From: Molanna angustata
Taxonomy: Eukaryota > Arthropoda > Insecta > Trichoptera > Molannidae
Length of the DNA stretch: 64,000 nt
Assembly (NCBI GenBank): GCA_963576475.1
Contig: OY754973.1
Coordinates: 12,071,253 to 12,135,252, forward strand
Reading direction: 5' to 3'
The notes below the pieces were generated by a model. That model did not search any database, was not told the origin of the DNA, and was given only the letters and a program-made list of their open reading frames with translations. The position numbers were made by a program, and so were the translations under genes. Of the stretch, positions 13,017 to 24,954 are shown in pieces (the first letter of the stretch is position 1; the number at the start of each line of letters is the position of its first letter).

Positions 13017-14285
13017 AACTGAATTTACATAAATTCTGTGAAGATGTATCAAGTCAATAAAAGCATAAAATAAAACAACAAATGTATGAAAGGAATATGA
13101 AATTTTTTTATATAACAATTTATCTGAGAATTCATGGATTTTTATGCTTTTACTTAGTTTAGGTAAGGTATATTCTTGATTATTCAAGAAGATACATTCC
13201 ATAAGCTAAGCATAAGTTACATACGTATTATAATGAAAAATCTACACAACCGTCATCTGTATAAAACGATTATAAACGATACAGAATTATCAAGTGCCGA
13301 CATCTGTTGGATACAGTGAACGCCGAATTTGATAATACCAATAATTTCAAATATGTAGTTTCATTTGAAGGGCGAAAAGTAAATAAAATTATATACTTAC
13401 AAAAGTATAGTTTTTTTGATAAATTATAGTGAATTGTAGGTCATTTATTATTCAGAAATGAAATGATGATGTGTCAACAGTTGATTGATACAACATGTCA
13501 TCTTATCATCGATGACAACATAATTTGTCATTATCGGAGAAACAAGCATTATTTACTTTATTTCAGTAATTCAAGTAAAAGGTTCGTAGCTGAAAATAAA
13601 TATGCGTCCAAAAATTTGAACGATGAATTCCGATAAAAAAATATTCAGAGAATCAGAAAATTTTACCAATAAACTAATGGATTGTATTTCTGGATTTCTT
13701 ATTTATTCGGAGATTACAAAATGAATTGGATTGTTCTTCTCAGTATACTTACATTATTAAAGAAATCAGTAATTAAATATACAAACAATTACAACCACAT
13801 ACAATGAAAGATAATATAAGTCATATAATATAATTAATAAAGTAAGCTATTTTCTAATGCGTGTTGGTGAATTGATTTTATTGTGATTTAATGTATTATA
13901 GCGGTTTTTGAATCATGGGAGAAGTGACGGTGGACAGAGTGTGTGGTTTTGCGAGGGATGGCCGGCGCTCATCGGTTTGTATGCGTGTAAACGTGTCCTT
14001 ATATTGCCAAAATTTCAGAATATTTATTATAGAATGTAATTCTTTTATTATTTTTAATGTATGTCAAAGCTTCTCATTTATCAAAAACTCTGTGGTCCTC
14101 TCAAAATAGGATTACACATTAATGGCAAAGTGAAGCATTGTTCTATTCGCACAATGCGTTTATAACATATTTTCCAAACTATACAGTATACTTTTTTGCT
14201 ATAAAGTTTTTTTTTTCATTTATCTAAGTGTAATATATTATAATTTCTTGTTTTTTTTCGCTTTCATTATTTTATTGATGAACCT
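13017..14285. other. No recognised feature
   Basis: AT-rich. The short frame at 13915-14109 (plus) begins in a GC-richer 100-bp patch but has no recognisable domain or continuation. Confidence 0.45.
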
Positions 14286-14650
14286 ACCTATACCCCCTCA
14301 CCTTACTGCGAATGCGGCCTAGATGAGGAGTCTGAGAACCATGTTTTCTTTTCCTGTCCAATAAGAGATACATTTGACATTTATCGAGCATTGGATGATG
14401 TCCGATGCTCGATGAAGGAAAAATTCCAATTCCCATTATCAATGCATTACCTTCTATCTTTAGGATAAACGGAAATTTATAAACTGCTTCATAAGTTCGT
14501 ACAGAAAAATATAGTTATACTGTAATCCCCCATATTATCTAATCATTTTCACATTCACTGGAGTTGTACTATTGACTGCATAATTAACACATTGATCAAC
14601 GACTTTGGCACAAAAAGTGCTATATAGGGACTGGCTGCCTTACTAAAAAA
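14286..14650 (+). mobile_element. 3' end of an I/R1-type LINE (C-terminal zinc-knuckle region)
   Basis: From about 14289 one forward frame reads SPYCECGLDEESENHVFFSC, the Cys-x-Cys...His...Cys end found after the RNase H or reverse transcriptase domain in I- and R1-like elements. It is followed by PIRDTFDIYRALD and a short extension before a stop near 14465. The same pattern occurs on the minus strand at 61479-61231. The 3' UTR ends with GGCACAAAAAGTGCTATATAG and an A-rich tract at 14646. Only the C-terminal ~60 residues remain. Confidence 0.75.
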
Positions 14651-15209
14651 AAACCTACCTATAATTTAGCACAATTTATAATCTTGTTGTTAAGAATAAA
14701 TCGTCTAAATCTGCCAGTGTACATTATATTTGTTTACATTATTTAAAAAGAAATATAAAAAAAAAAAAAATAGTGTTACGTATATATCGTATATCTACCT
14801 AAATATGCAAGACTGACGTGATATCCCGCCCCCCTCCTCTCCTACCCCAGTCCCACTTACTCATCGACACCGCTAAACGTGTGTGACAATTACGCTTCGA
14901 TAAATAATCAATCAATTCATCAATATCACGGCCGTTATATACGGAATATCAATTTCTGAACGATACTATGCCTACTGTGTTTATGTGTAAATGTTTTTAA
15001 ATTAAGTTAACTAAACCTATGTGAAATAGTGGGATGACAACAAGCAGATTTGTGGACATTCAAACGGTGAGTTCCTACATTTTTTTCCTAAATATCCTTA
15101 GTCGATTCAATTCTCGAAATGCAATATATTTCAAATTGATCGACGAAACAAATAGTTACACTTTTAATTTAAAAAACAAAATATCTAAATCAATTAATAA
15201 ATATATTAA
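14651..15209. other. No recognised feature
   Basis: Includes an A run near 14758 and a C-rich block at 14827-14855 with no open frame. Confidence 0.45.
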
Positions 15210-15470
15210 TACAAAATAAAAAATAATAGTAAATTAATTAATTAATAAATGAATAATTAAACAAATTAAATAAATTAATAAATAAATGAATAAATAAAAA
15301 ATAAATAAATAAATAAATAAATTAATTAATTAATAAATAAATAAGTAAATAAATAAATTAATTAATTAATTAATTGATTAATTAATAAATAAATAAATAA
15401 ATAAACAAATAATTAAATATATGAATACCTACAAAATAAAAATTATAATAAATAAATAAATAAGTTTGTG
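15210..15470. repeat. AT simple-sequence tract (ATAA/TTAA type)
   Basis: Degenerate AATAAATAAATA and TTAATTAATTAATTAA runs mixed together, interrupted by short insertions. Confidence 0.85.
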
Positions 15471-16161
15471 TGGTACTTTAGGTATTAAAATATCAAATAT
15501 ACCTACCTAAAAAATATTAACAATACCTACCCACGTTTCTGTCGATGAGAGATGTGGTTTCCTGAAACTGACATTGTTTCAAAATAATCCACCAAGTGAA
15601 TAGCAAAAATTTTTGGCGCAAAAAAAAAAGAATTTAACTCTCAAATATATGATGTTTAAAATAACATAGGTACATGGAAAAGTTGACAGAATGCGAGATT
15701 TATTTTAGGGACACAACATGCTGGGGTGAAAGCATTTGTTCCCATAAATTCTTGTTATTTCTGTTTTTCGACTTGACTTAATTCTAAGAAGAACCCTAAG
15801 AAGCTAATTGGATTTATGACAATAGAGTTTTCTTTCATATTCTAGTTAAAAGCCGGAATACAGAAATTTTCAACGGTCAATGAATCAGTGAGGTCTGGAG
15901 AAAGAAGCTCTTTCTTTATACCCACATCTGCTGTTTCAGACTGTTAATTCTAATTTATTATCTGCCAAAGACAGATCTCCTTTCAACATCCAGTCCTGTT
16001 GTACAATAAAAATATTTTATTTCACTTTTATTTTTATGCTAGCTAAGCTCAGAGCTCAGAAGAAATTAAAAATATAAAATAAAATGAAACATTGATGTTT
16101 TGTTGACGAATATATATTATGACGGGCATTTTGTAAAGTATGTGTCTGTTTTGATGTTTTT
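15471..16161. other. No recognised feature
   Basis: AT-rich sequence without shared repeat blocks or a plausible coding frame. Confidence 0.5.
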
Positions 16162-16640
16162 ACTCTCCACACTATGGAATAGTGGAGAGTCATGATTTTA
16201 CATTTTTCAATCGTATTTTTTACATCGATTTCTCAACGGGTATCATGTAGAGAGTGCACATGTATGGTGTACGCCGTACGGCGTACGTCTTACGGATTAT
16301 CCTTTTTGTGTCCTCTCTACAGCCCAAACTATGAGTCCGATAGACTTCATATTAACATCATAGTATGTGTAAAGTGCATAGACCTAGAGCTGATTAGTTT
16401 TCCATAGAAAACTTTTAATTTCTTCTCTATGAATTCATCATTTACGTAGTTTTTTTTTGTTCTCTATGCAGCCCAAACTATAAGTCCGATTGACTTTATA
16501 TTGATATCATATATGTAAATTCCATAAACTTAGAGCTGATTAGTTTTACATAGATATCGGTTAATTTGTTCTCTATGATTTCATCTGTCCAAATTTTCAA
16601 AATGTTCTCACGGGGAGGAAAATCGAGGTATTTTTATACT
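16162..16640 (+). repeat. Interspersed repeat family B, copy 1, with an internal ~140-bp tandem duplication
   Basis: It begins with a hairpin head, ACTCTCCACACTAT followed by ATAGTGGAGAGT (16162-16190), then CATGATTTTACA and CTCAACGGGTATCATGTAGA. The same head and next block occur at 30264 (plus) and 24357 (minus). Two tandem copies follow: CAGCCCAAACTATGAGTCCG at about 16320 and CAGCCCAAACTATAAGTCCG at about 16468, each continuing to GAGCTGATTAGTTTT and TTCTCTATGA. It has no coding potential. Confidence 0.7.
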
Positions 16641-16910
16641 GTTGTATTTGGATACAATAAAAATACATTCATCAAAAGTGCATTCAGGGATTATCCATTT
16701 TTAAGGAAAATAAATCTATGGTCCATTAAATCAATATGAAATACTGCATATTTTTTTTAATAAAAAATTAATAGGCGGTTCGTAAATTATTACGTAGCAA
16801 ATAGACTATTGAATCCCTCAAAAAATAGGTGCCTATCCAGATATTATGACTCTTATACTTATACATATACAAGTTTATACTTTTTATATAGCTTTAAACT
16901 AAAAGGAAAC
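16641..16910. other. No recognised feature
   Basis: AT-rich spacer between the family B copy and a foldback structure. Confidence 0.4.
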
Positions 16911-17013
16911 ATATTTGAATTATAAATTAGCTATGGAAGAACAGCGCTTCCGAAACTTGTCGCGAAGTGACTCAAAAAACAAGTGGCTTATAGCTAATTT
17001 ATAATTCAAATAT
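16911..17013. repeat. Foldback with 24-bp perfect arms and an internal three-helix pattern
   Basis: Left arm ATATTTGAATTATAAATTAG plus CTAT (16911-16934) is exactly complementary to 16990-17013. Within the 55-bp loop, GGAAG pairs with CTTCC, then GAAA, then ACTTGT pairs with ACAAGT. Thus GAAAC-TT-GTC (16952-16961) sits at the junction of three possible helices. This resembles hammerhead topology, but the CUGANGA box expected before the second helix is not there. Confidence 0.75.
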
Positions 17014-17995
17014 AGTTTATATTAACTACCACAAAATATCCGCCGAATCATTAAATGATATAAAAGAAAACATTTTGATCCCACTTTTTACTTGAAGACT
17101 TTAACTCACATACATAGATGTAATATGGACCCCATTGTTACCATATTATTATTATATTTTTTCCAGGTAACCACACATCTGCCCTGGAGCCTCCAACGCA
17201 TCGGTGAATTAGAAAAAAAAAATAGTGGGTTGTGGCCAACACTTTACTCTCCACAACTAATTTAGTGCTTTTTAGAACTTTTTTATTTCTTCAAATGTCA
17301 CCGAATGAATTTTGATTGCATATATTATGCATTCCTTTTTCCTTATTTCATTTACTGTAGTACCCACTTAGACTATATTTATCTGCATTTTTATACTTCG
17401 ATAGATATTTTTCTTCTATTAGTGTTTTTTCTTTGTGAATAATAATTGTACAATGTAAATATAATGGACTACTATTGAGTCGACGTGGGAAGGTCTCAAG
17501 ATGGGTTTAAAAAAAAGTTTTTTCAAACTAATAAATTGTCATTTTTCACCAACAAATCAAAATACCTACTTTTACATACATTAAACAAAAAATATCATAT
17601 ATACTACACTTCTGAGTATCTTATGTTAACCGGTTTCAGAGTTAAGTTGCTTAAAGAGCGACAACTTTACGGAATTCGCCAATCATCTCATAAACAATTA
17701 TCAGTCTTTCGAAAAATAAACGGGAATTGAAATATTAGGTACATATTAATAAGGAGGGCCTTAGACTAGATAATCTGGAGGCATTAGAAATACAAAAGGC
17801 TATAAATAAGAAAGAGAAAATAATAAATAAGTAAATAAATTTAAATACAATTCCTCTGTTCGATATTATGTTCCCGTTACCTGCCCGTACAGTAAAACCC
17901 ACCACCCCTTCTAGTATAAACTTCACCCACCAACGACAGTAGCACTACACACGGTTTAAACATAATTTTAAGTTTAGTATAAGTTTGTTCTCAAT
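17014..17995. other. No gene recognised; family B head word at 17246
   Basis: TTGTGGCCAAC...ACTCTCCACAAC at 17229-17257 resembles TTGTGGCCAAC...ACTCTCCACTAC at 23219. The 81-codon frame at 17485-17730 has no recognised motif. Confidence 0.4.
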
Positions 17996-18185
17996 ACCAT
18001 TCCAGAGGGCAGAAGAAGTAGAGGCAGGCCCAAGCTAAGATGGCTGGACGATACAGAAGACGACATAAGAGCGATGGGAATAGAAAACTGGAGGAGAGCG
18101 GTGGAGGATAGGGACGGCTGGAGAAGGATTCTGGAGGAGGCCAGGGCCCACACAGGGCTGTAGCGCCAATGATGATGATGATAAG
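17996..18185 (+). mobile_element. 3' end of an RTE-like LINE with (GAT)n tail
   Basis: The forward frame from 18005 is open to TAG at 18161-18163 and reads EGRRSRGRPKLRWLDDTEDD, IRAMGIENWRRAVEDRDGW and RRILEEARAHTGL, a textbook C-terminus for this LINE family. The 3' UTR GCGCCA is followed by GATGATGATGAT. This is a strongly 5'-truncated insertion of under 200 bp. Confidence 0.85.
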
Positions 18186-20599
18186 TTTGTTCAGATGAGG
18201 GAGCGTGTCAGCTCTGTAACCGGTTAACATGAGATACTCAAAAGTGTCATTATTTTAATTTACTACTATATTGTTTTATTTCTTATTTTTATTTTGATAA
18301 TTTCTATATCTTTTTGTTATTATATTAATAATTATATTTCAACATTTTTCTTTGCTGTTTAATTTCTTTTTGTTTCTTGATTATATATTTTTAATTTGTG
18401 GTTAGATGTTTTGGCGTACGTAATATTTTATTGTTATGATTTTTTTTTCGTTGTTATTTATCTTAAATATATATCATGATATTAATATAACCTCGATAGA
18501 ACTTAGATACTATATAATTTGGGCTGTACATAGGACAAAATATTTCATGAAATCCGAAGAATTCACTTAAGTACCATGTGATATCTGTTGAGAAATCAAT
18601 ATAAATACCTACGCTTTAAAACTACGAACTCCACTATTCCTTAGGCGTGGAGTAAAATACAAAAAAACAAAACATTACGTCCACCTCGAAAGGTTCTCCA
18701 ATATGAAAATACTCAGCATCTTCAGCATTTCCCTAACGCCACTATTTGGATTTGAATATAAATTTACTTTATTCGACCGAAATCTCAAGGTCTACTTAAA
18801 GGTAACGATTTTACATAAACTTACATACCTTATTGATTTTCGACCATTCATACAAAAACCGATCAATGTTGACACAGTTAAATATAATAAAAAGGTTTGT
18901 GTGCAATAAAAAACCATAGTTTTGGCCCTTCCAGAAATAAAACGTTTTCGGAGTTCGATCATTAATTTGTAAGGAAAAAAAAAACTTGTTTTTGCCCTCC
19001 AGCAATAATAGACAGTACCTTATGATTTTTTAAAGCATGAATATTTCCTTAAAATAAGATAGGTATGTATAAATATCCTCCTCGTGCATTCCTTAAAATA
19101 AATGAATGAACCAAATGGATGAACCAAATCGGTTGTGGCAAGATTAATCAGCGCACTCACCGCTATTATTATTTTTTTTAATCTTAACATTTAATATAAA
19201 CTTACTATTATTACATAATTCCCAACCTCACTAGAATAATATCTGTTTCGAGATTGGTGATTTCACACAATTAGTGCGACATTATTTACAAACATACACA
19301 CTCGGGTAACTCGGCAATTGCAAAGTAGATACACACTCGGGTATCTCACACATATTCAGCAACAATAATATATATATTCAACGCAAAATTGCAAGGCACC
19401 CATCCAGTGTAGTACCTACATACCAAGTTAATATTATAGTACAATTATTGTGATATATACATAGTATAAAACAGCAAGCTGACCAGTTAATGTGCCACCA
19501 ACCATCTAATTTCACTATGATTATATGTGTTTTTTTTTAATTAAATATTCAACTGGTATCATGTCTAATAACTAAACGTTTCGATTTAATAGTTGTGTAT
19601 GTAAAATTAATTGTGTATAATATAATAACAGTAGGTACCTACTATAAAATATTGTGTCCACTGTAAAGCACAAACTATGAGTAGTAAATAACCATTTGGG
19701 TAAAGTACGTAGATACAAAAAAATCAAACTGGCAATGTAAATGATATTTTGATAGAAGGAAAAAAAAAGATTTAATAATTGGCAAGCATTAGATTGAGAC
19801 AATACCGACGCATGCATGAATATTTGAAAGAATAAATATGGAGCTCAGTTTTCTCTTCCTACCCAATTAGTGACGTGGCGTGATGTTATGTACGTGAATT
19901 CACAATTTTAAAAAACTATTTACAAAAAAACGTAACCTTACGTTTGGTTATATAAAATGTTTACAATTATCTATTAAAAATAAAGAAATAAAAAAAAAAT
20001 ATTGAAAGAAGAAGAGAATTTAAAAAAATTGTAAAGTGTAATTTTTATGTATTTACAAAGAATTTTCGGAAAAAGTTTATTCGTTATAAAAATATTTCGA
20101 ATAATTGAAATTCATTAAATATTTGAAATACATATTTTGTGTAATTCAGAAATCAGATTTAGAGAGGGAAGGAGAGTACATCAGAGAAAGACGAACGCAA
20201 AGTTTTCGTTAAATTATTCAAAGAAAGAAACAAGATGAAACAAAGATTCAAGAAGACGTATAAATGAACCAGAAGTTTACGTTTCTTCTTAATTGTTGGC
20301 AGATATAAATTGCTAAAAAGTGCCGAAGACATTTGAGCAGAGAAAACAAACAGTTCCAAGAGTTTATTTTGTCTTGGGTATTTGAAATGGAATTTTGTAA
20401 AAGAAAATATAAGCACATTGTTAGGAATCGATTCTTACGTCTTAATCACAAAGAAATGTCGAATTAAGTATCTATATCTTAAATAAATATTTTGAAAACC
20501 ATGCACTTAAATAATTTTTTCTTCGAAATAACAATTATTCAAATGTCAATTTGTACAAGATAATTTATTTCTCTGAACAGATCGACAAAGTTTCTAGTC
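18186..20599. other. No gene recognised
   Basis: AT-rich. A decayed family B block (GGGCTGTACATAGGAC, minus orientation) lies at about 18522. T-rich and A-rich tracts occur at 18425, 18975, 19525 and 19985. The 80-85-codon frames are compositional, and I see no repeat shared with the rest of the window. Confidence 0.4.
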
Positions 20600-21020
20600 A
20601 TGATCCACGAGAATTTGTATGGCTAGGTCCACATTTTGCACAAGTCAAAAAACACCGACAGAGTCTTTTTAGCATATAAGCAATATATTTATGTATATGG
20701 ACGATATAAGTATAGAAAATTTTAGGTCAACAAAACTTTTATTCTCAGAATCTCAAATATTTCAAGAAGTCAGGGGTTATCAACTTTTGAATTTTTAATC
20801 AAGTTATAAATATATCTCAGAAAACATACATTTCAAACTTAAATTTATGAAATATTTTCAGGGTTTCACAAACTTTTTTAAACAATTTTTTTGAAAATTG
20901 AATTTGGTGACATCATTTCATACAATATGTATGGAAGAATACACAATATCTAAGGGGACTCTCAATACTTTGATGCATAACATCAAGCTGTTTACCTATT
21001 CGGGTTAGAAAAAAAAGGAT
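20600..21020 (-). mobile_element. Family A element, internal part, diverged
   Basis: The plus strand shows the complement of the family blocks: CTTTTATTCTCAGAATCTCA, GTCAGGGGTTATCAACTTTT, ATATATCTCAGAAAACATA, CAGGGTTTCACAAACTT, TTCATACAATATGTATGG and CTATCCTATCCCGACAT. Neither terminus is intact. Confidence 0.75.
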
Positions 21021-21114
21021 TGAATTCCACACTATCCTATCCCGACATAAATGTTTTTTATAGGAAAACAAAATATTATGATAAATAGCAAAATAAAATA
21101 CATTTGTAGGGAAA

Positions 21115-21304
21115 AACTATGAACGTCAAAACATTAAAAGTAAACAACACAATTATAGAAGACCAATACAGAATAGCCGAAAGCCTAAACAAATACTTTA
21201 CAAATGTTGGAAGAGAATTGGCTATCAAAAACATAAATCATAATAGCCCGGCGCTTCGTGATAAGGTGATCGATGATTCCGTAAAAGGATTTGCTACCTT
21301 TTAA
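21115..21304 (+). mobile_element. LINE fragment from the region just upstream of the reverse transcriptase core
   Basis: The forward frame 21119-21304 reads TLKVNNTIIEDQYRIAESLN, KYFTNVGRELA and then a stop after VKGFATF. The phrase IAE-x-LNKYFTNVG is characteristic of the linker before the RT domain of jockey/CR1-like elements. Both ends are truncated. It lies 90 bp from a family A copy. Confidence 0.75.
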
Positions 21305-21829
21305 CTAAAGACTGTGGTGAGTGCTGTTCTTATAATATATAAAATATTATCAATTATTTGATTTGAAGGTTTAAAGTTTGGTACTTTTATTTGCTTGTAT
21401 ATTTATAACATACATGGATTTTTACGTATTCTTACACTAAAGGTACACATACTATCGGCATCGCCAGTTGAATCTAATGTGAAACATGAAACTTTTTTCA
21501 CAATTACAAACACCATTATAAAGGTTGATATAGTGGAAATTAATTTAGAAAATAGCAGCTACATATAAATTAAAATTTTGTGATATCAACTCATTTTAAT
21601 ACTAATAGTACTAATATCTAGGAGTTAGTTAACTAAATTTCACTTAATTCATAAATTTCATTTAATTTTAAAATTTCACATTTGACTATTCATCAAAATA
21701 CTAGAAAATATTTAAAAAATAAATGTTTTAAATGACATTTTTTTTCTTTAAATTCATAGAAATTAATACAATCACATGCATTCGTTCCTACGTATATTCC
21801 ATCAAGCTCTGTCTTATGTATACTTTAGG
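21305..21829. other. No recognised feature
   Basis: AT-rich spacer between the LINE fragment and a family A copy. Confidence 0.45.
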
Positions 21830-22638
21830 GTTACACAGCTTTCAATGTTCCCCAGGAGAGTCCAATGCATATTGAAGAATGAATTTTAGAATACATAAAT
21901 AGTTATAGGCCTACAAAACTTTTATACTCAGAATTTTGAATTTTTGTTTCAGTCAGGGGTTATCAACTTTTGAATTTTTACTTTATTTTTCTATATATCT
22001 CAGAAACCATAGAAGCTAGAACGCTGAAAATTTGTATGAATATAGACAAATACAAAATCTTCAATTGGTTTTTCAAAAAAAATCTAGCGGTTCTCAAACA
22101 ATTTTTATTAAGAAAAATATTTTTATTATGATGAATTTATGAGTTTTAATACCTATATTTCCATTTTTTTTTAAAATATCGAAATAAGCCGAAACACCCC
22201 AACTAGACAATTTAATTTTCTATAAAAAATATTAACATTTTAGTTGTACATCCTAATTTTTTTTAACAATCTTTTAAAAATTGAATTTAGTGACGACATC
22301 GCTTGCGCTTTACACAATTTGTATGGCAGTTGCCTATACAGAATATCTAAGAAGGTTCAATAGTTTAATACTTCATCTCCGAACATACATACATACCATC
22401 ATGCTTTTTTCATATTCTGGGTAGGAAAAAAGGACTTTCTATATATCTCCTTTTATCCTATCTTGACATACATACCTCCATACTATTATATCTTGACAAA
22501 CATACCTACATGTGTTGTATAGAAAACAAAATATCTTAAAATATTAAATAATTTGTATTTATAGTTTGGTACATATTCTTCAACTATACACACTATCTCT
22601 ATCGACAGTTGGATCTCATGTATTACATGCAACTAGTT
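21830..22638 (-). mobile_element. Family A element, nearly full 5' and central part
   Basis: The minus strand starts at ACTAGTTGCATGTAATACAT and ATCCAACTGTCGATAGAG, then TTGAAGAATATG, the AAGATAGGATA block and AGAAAGTCCTTTTTTCC. It continues through GAATTTAGTGACGACATCG-type and CCCTGACTGAAACAAAAATT blocks to about 21830. The 3' hairpin and terminal inverted repeat are not present. Confidence 0.8.
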
Positions 22639-22765
22639 TTATAGAAAATTAAAGTGTACAGTTGAGGTGTTTCGGCGTTTTTCGATGTTTTTAAATTTTT
22701 AAATGTAGGCAGCGAACTCAAATTTGTCATGAAAGAATCTTAATAATAAAATTTGAGATAAAATA
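22639..22765 (+). mobile_element. Family A fragment in head-to-head orientation with the previous copy
   Basis: Immediately after the 5' terminus of the minus-strand copy, the plus strand reads ATAGAAAATTAAAGTGTACA, GGTGTTTCGGCGTTTTTCGA, AGGCAGCGAACTCAAATTTG and CTTAATAATAAAATTTGAG. These are the middle blocks of family A in the opposite orientation. Confidence 0.65.
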
Positions 22766-23680
22766 TTGGGTTCCATGTAAATCTCTTGTCCAACGATTTC
22801 ATGTAATTAAACTACATCAAAATTCCAGTCACTGAAATATAATAGTAGTATTACTACATTTCAAATGTAAAATAAAATTAAATCTACATTTGAATGTAAA
22901 AAATATTACGCAGTTTTGTTTAAAAATGTGTTTTTTCTTACGAACTAAAATATTAAATAATCAACGCGAACTTTTTCATTAACTTTACTTGATTGTTAAT
23001 TTAAATATGAAAAAAATATATATTGCTTCATGTTTCTTTGAAGAAAAGTTCATCAAAGAAAGACCTTAATAAATTTCAATAATAAATCCTTGCAAGGTTT
23101 CACAAGTCAATTCAGTCGTGATACTTTCTTCGTCAAATTTATCTATCTCTTTCCCTACCTCTAACAAATTCATTTACCTACCATAAACATTAGCATAGAT
23201 ATACATAAACGATTGAGTTGTGGCCAACGCTTAACTCTCCACTACATAGTAATTGTATTTTATTTTCATCTTTAAAGGTTGACTTACCTTAAATGCATTT
23301 TTATGAATTATTACACATCTATAAGATTCCAAAATAAATATTTGTTTCCCTGAGGATAAAAACTCATAGAATACACTCTCTAAATGACACATTTGACAAA
23401 TTAATGTAAAAAAATGCTTAAACAATGACGATCCATAAATGTTGATGAGATGATGGATATGATTCAAGAGAGAAGAATGCAGTATTTGGTTTTCTCTACC
23501 TAACCCACGAGGAAAATGGCATAGTATGTACATAGAATAATACTATTGCATACAGTAGTGAAGAGTAAGAAAATACAGTTTTCTATAGAAACACATATGT
23601 ACAATATCAATATCAATTCGATAACTCAATTTTCGCAAACAGATGCTATTTTACTACTATAATAATGATAATAATAAACA
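22766..23680. other. No recognised gene; a family B head word at 23219
   Basis: AT-rich. The 100-codon minus frame 23533-23231 has no recognised motif and overlaps the GAGTTGTGGCCAACGC word shared with 17229. Confidence 0.4.
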
Positions 23681-23681
23681 C

Positions 23682-23835
23682 CTACTTGCACCCTGCGCAA
23701 GTAGCGAGTTTATTGCCATGTGGAAATTTCTTCCAACTAACCAGTGTTCAGCCCAGAGAAGCAATATTAGCGTGAGAAATGAATTGAAATAAATTTCTCC
23801 TCTGCTGGGGTTCGAATCCAGGATGCCAGGATGTA
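23682..23835 (-). mobile_element. tRNA-derived SINE, family SINE2, 5'-truncated
   Basis: The plus strand reads TTGCACCCTGCGCAAGTAGC, GAGTTTATTGCCATGTGG, TTCCAACTAACCAGTG, AGAGAAGCAATATTAGCGTG and TCTCCTCTGCTGGGGTTCGA. It ends just past box B (GGTTCGAATCCAGG). The box A half of the tRNA head is missing. Confidence 0.85.
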
Positions 23836-23879
23836 TATAATACTTCTTTAAAAATGTATTATATATTTTTTAACTCAAT

Positions 23880-24357
23880 TTTCCACACCGTGAGAGGATT
23901 TTAAAAGTTTTAACTGATGAAATTATAGAGAAAAAATCAACCGTTGTCTATGGTTAACAAAGCAGGCCTATTTTAATGTACTTCACACATCATATGGTAT
24001 CAATAAGAAAATCATATAAGGCCTTTAAGTTTGGGCTGTACCGAGAGCAAAAAAAATTATATTTATGTAAGGCATACGGATTTCGGATTACGGCATACAC
24101 ACAAAAAATCATGACAAAACTCATATAATAATAATAATAAGGACAATTTATAAAGCGCCGTTTAGTGACAACCGTGGTCACCTCAAGGGCGCTTTCAGTT
24201 TGCAAAAAATAATTTAAAATTAATTTAAAATTAGTCCTATAGCTAACACATTGAAAATGGTATGCACTCTCTACACGATACTCATTGAGAAAATGATGTG
24301 AACAAACATGTCCAAAATTGTGAAATCATGACTCTACACAATTCCATGGTTGTGGAG
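23880..24357 (-). repeat. Family B copy 2, interrupted by a family I tail
   Basis: The minus strand starts with CGCTCCACAACCATGGAATT, the degenerate hairpin head, then GAGTCATGATTTCAC, GAGTATCGTGTAGAGAGTGC and, later, TCGGTACAGCCCAAACTTAA. At 24139-24205 the order is broken by CTCAAGGGCGC and AAGCGCC blocks of family I with an (ATT)n run. Confidence 0.6.
24139..24205 (-). mobile_element. Family I retroelement tail, copy 2
   Basis: The minus strand reads AAGCGCCCTTGAGGTGACCA, TTGTCACTAAACGGCGCTTT and ATAAATTGTCC, followed by TTATTATTATTATTA. This matches 8604 and 54060. The microsatellite tail and its position inside a family B copy suggest a retro-insertion. Confidence 0.6.
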
Positions 24358-24954
24358 CGTTATCGATTCTCTGCCCTGTTCAATGACACCTAAAGTTTCA
24401 TCATTGTATTCTATGAATAATAAAGGAAAGTTTTGTAGTATAAACATAAAAAAATATCTATCTAGAAAAAATAAATATTTGTTATATTGTTAATTAAAAT
24501 AAAACACTTATAATTTTCTTCCACTTAATCATAAATCAAGTGAAAGAAAATGATTAATAAGTGTTTTATTTTAATATATTATAATTGAAATCCATCAAGT
24601 ATTGTGGATTGAAAAAGGAAACAAAATATTATATTATTTCTTATTTAAAAACAACTAAAAATATATAAAAGACTTGGAAGGAATGTAGGTAAATAATATC
24701 ATTAATGAAATTAGTTTATTTCAAAAACACACAATATTGATAGTTTGAATTGAGTCTTTCATTTGAATTCATTAAATTGGAATTATGGTTGTATAATTAA
24801 TATATGTGATTAGTGAGGAATGAACAATTGACAATATAAATGATTTTCGATTAACTTCATTGTTAAGGTCTTATCTTTATATATGTTTTTTTATTTTTAA
24901 TTAAAGAGGTTATATTATGAAGAAGGCTAAATTGTAAATATTTTTTTTTTTTTT
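24358..24954. other. No gene; contains a perfect-stem hairpin
   Basis: AT-rich, with the hairpin at 24492-24575 listed separately. Confidence 0.45.
24492..24575. repeat. MITE-like hairpin with ~32-bp arms
   Basis: ATTAAAATAAAACACTTAT at the left and ATAAGTGTTTTATTTTAAT at the right are exact complements. They continue inward as TTTTCTT-CCACTT against AAGTG-AAAGAAAA, with a small central loop near 24530. No transposase is present. It may be a small foldback or MITE. Confidence 0.75.
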
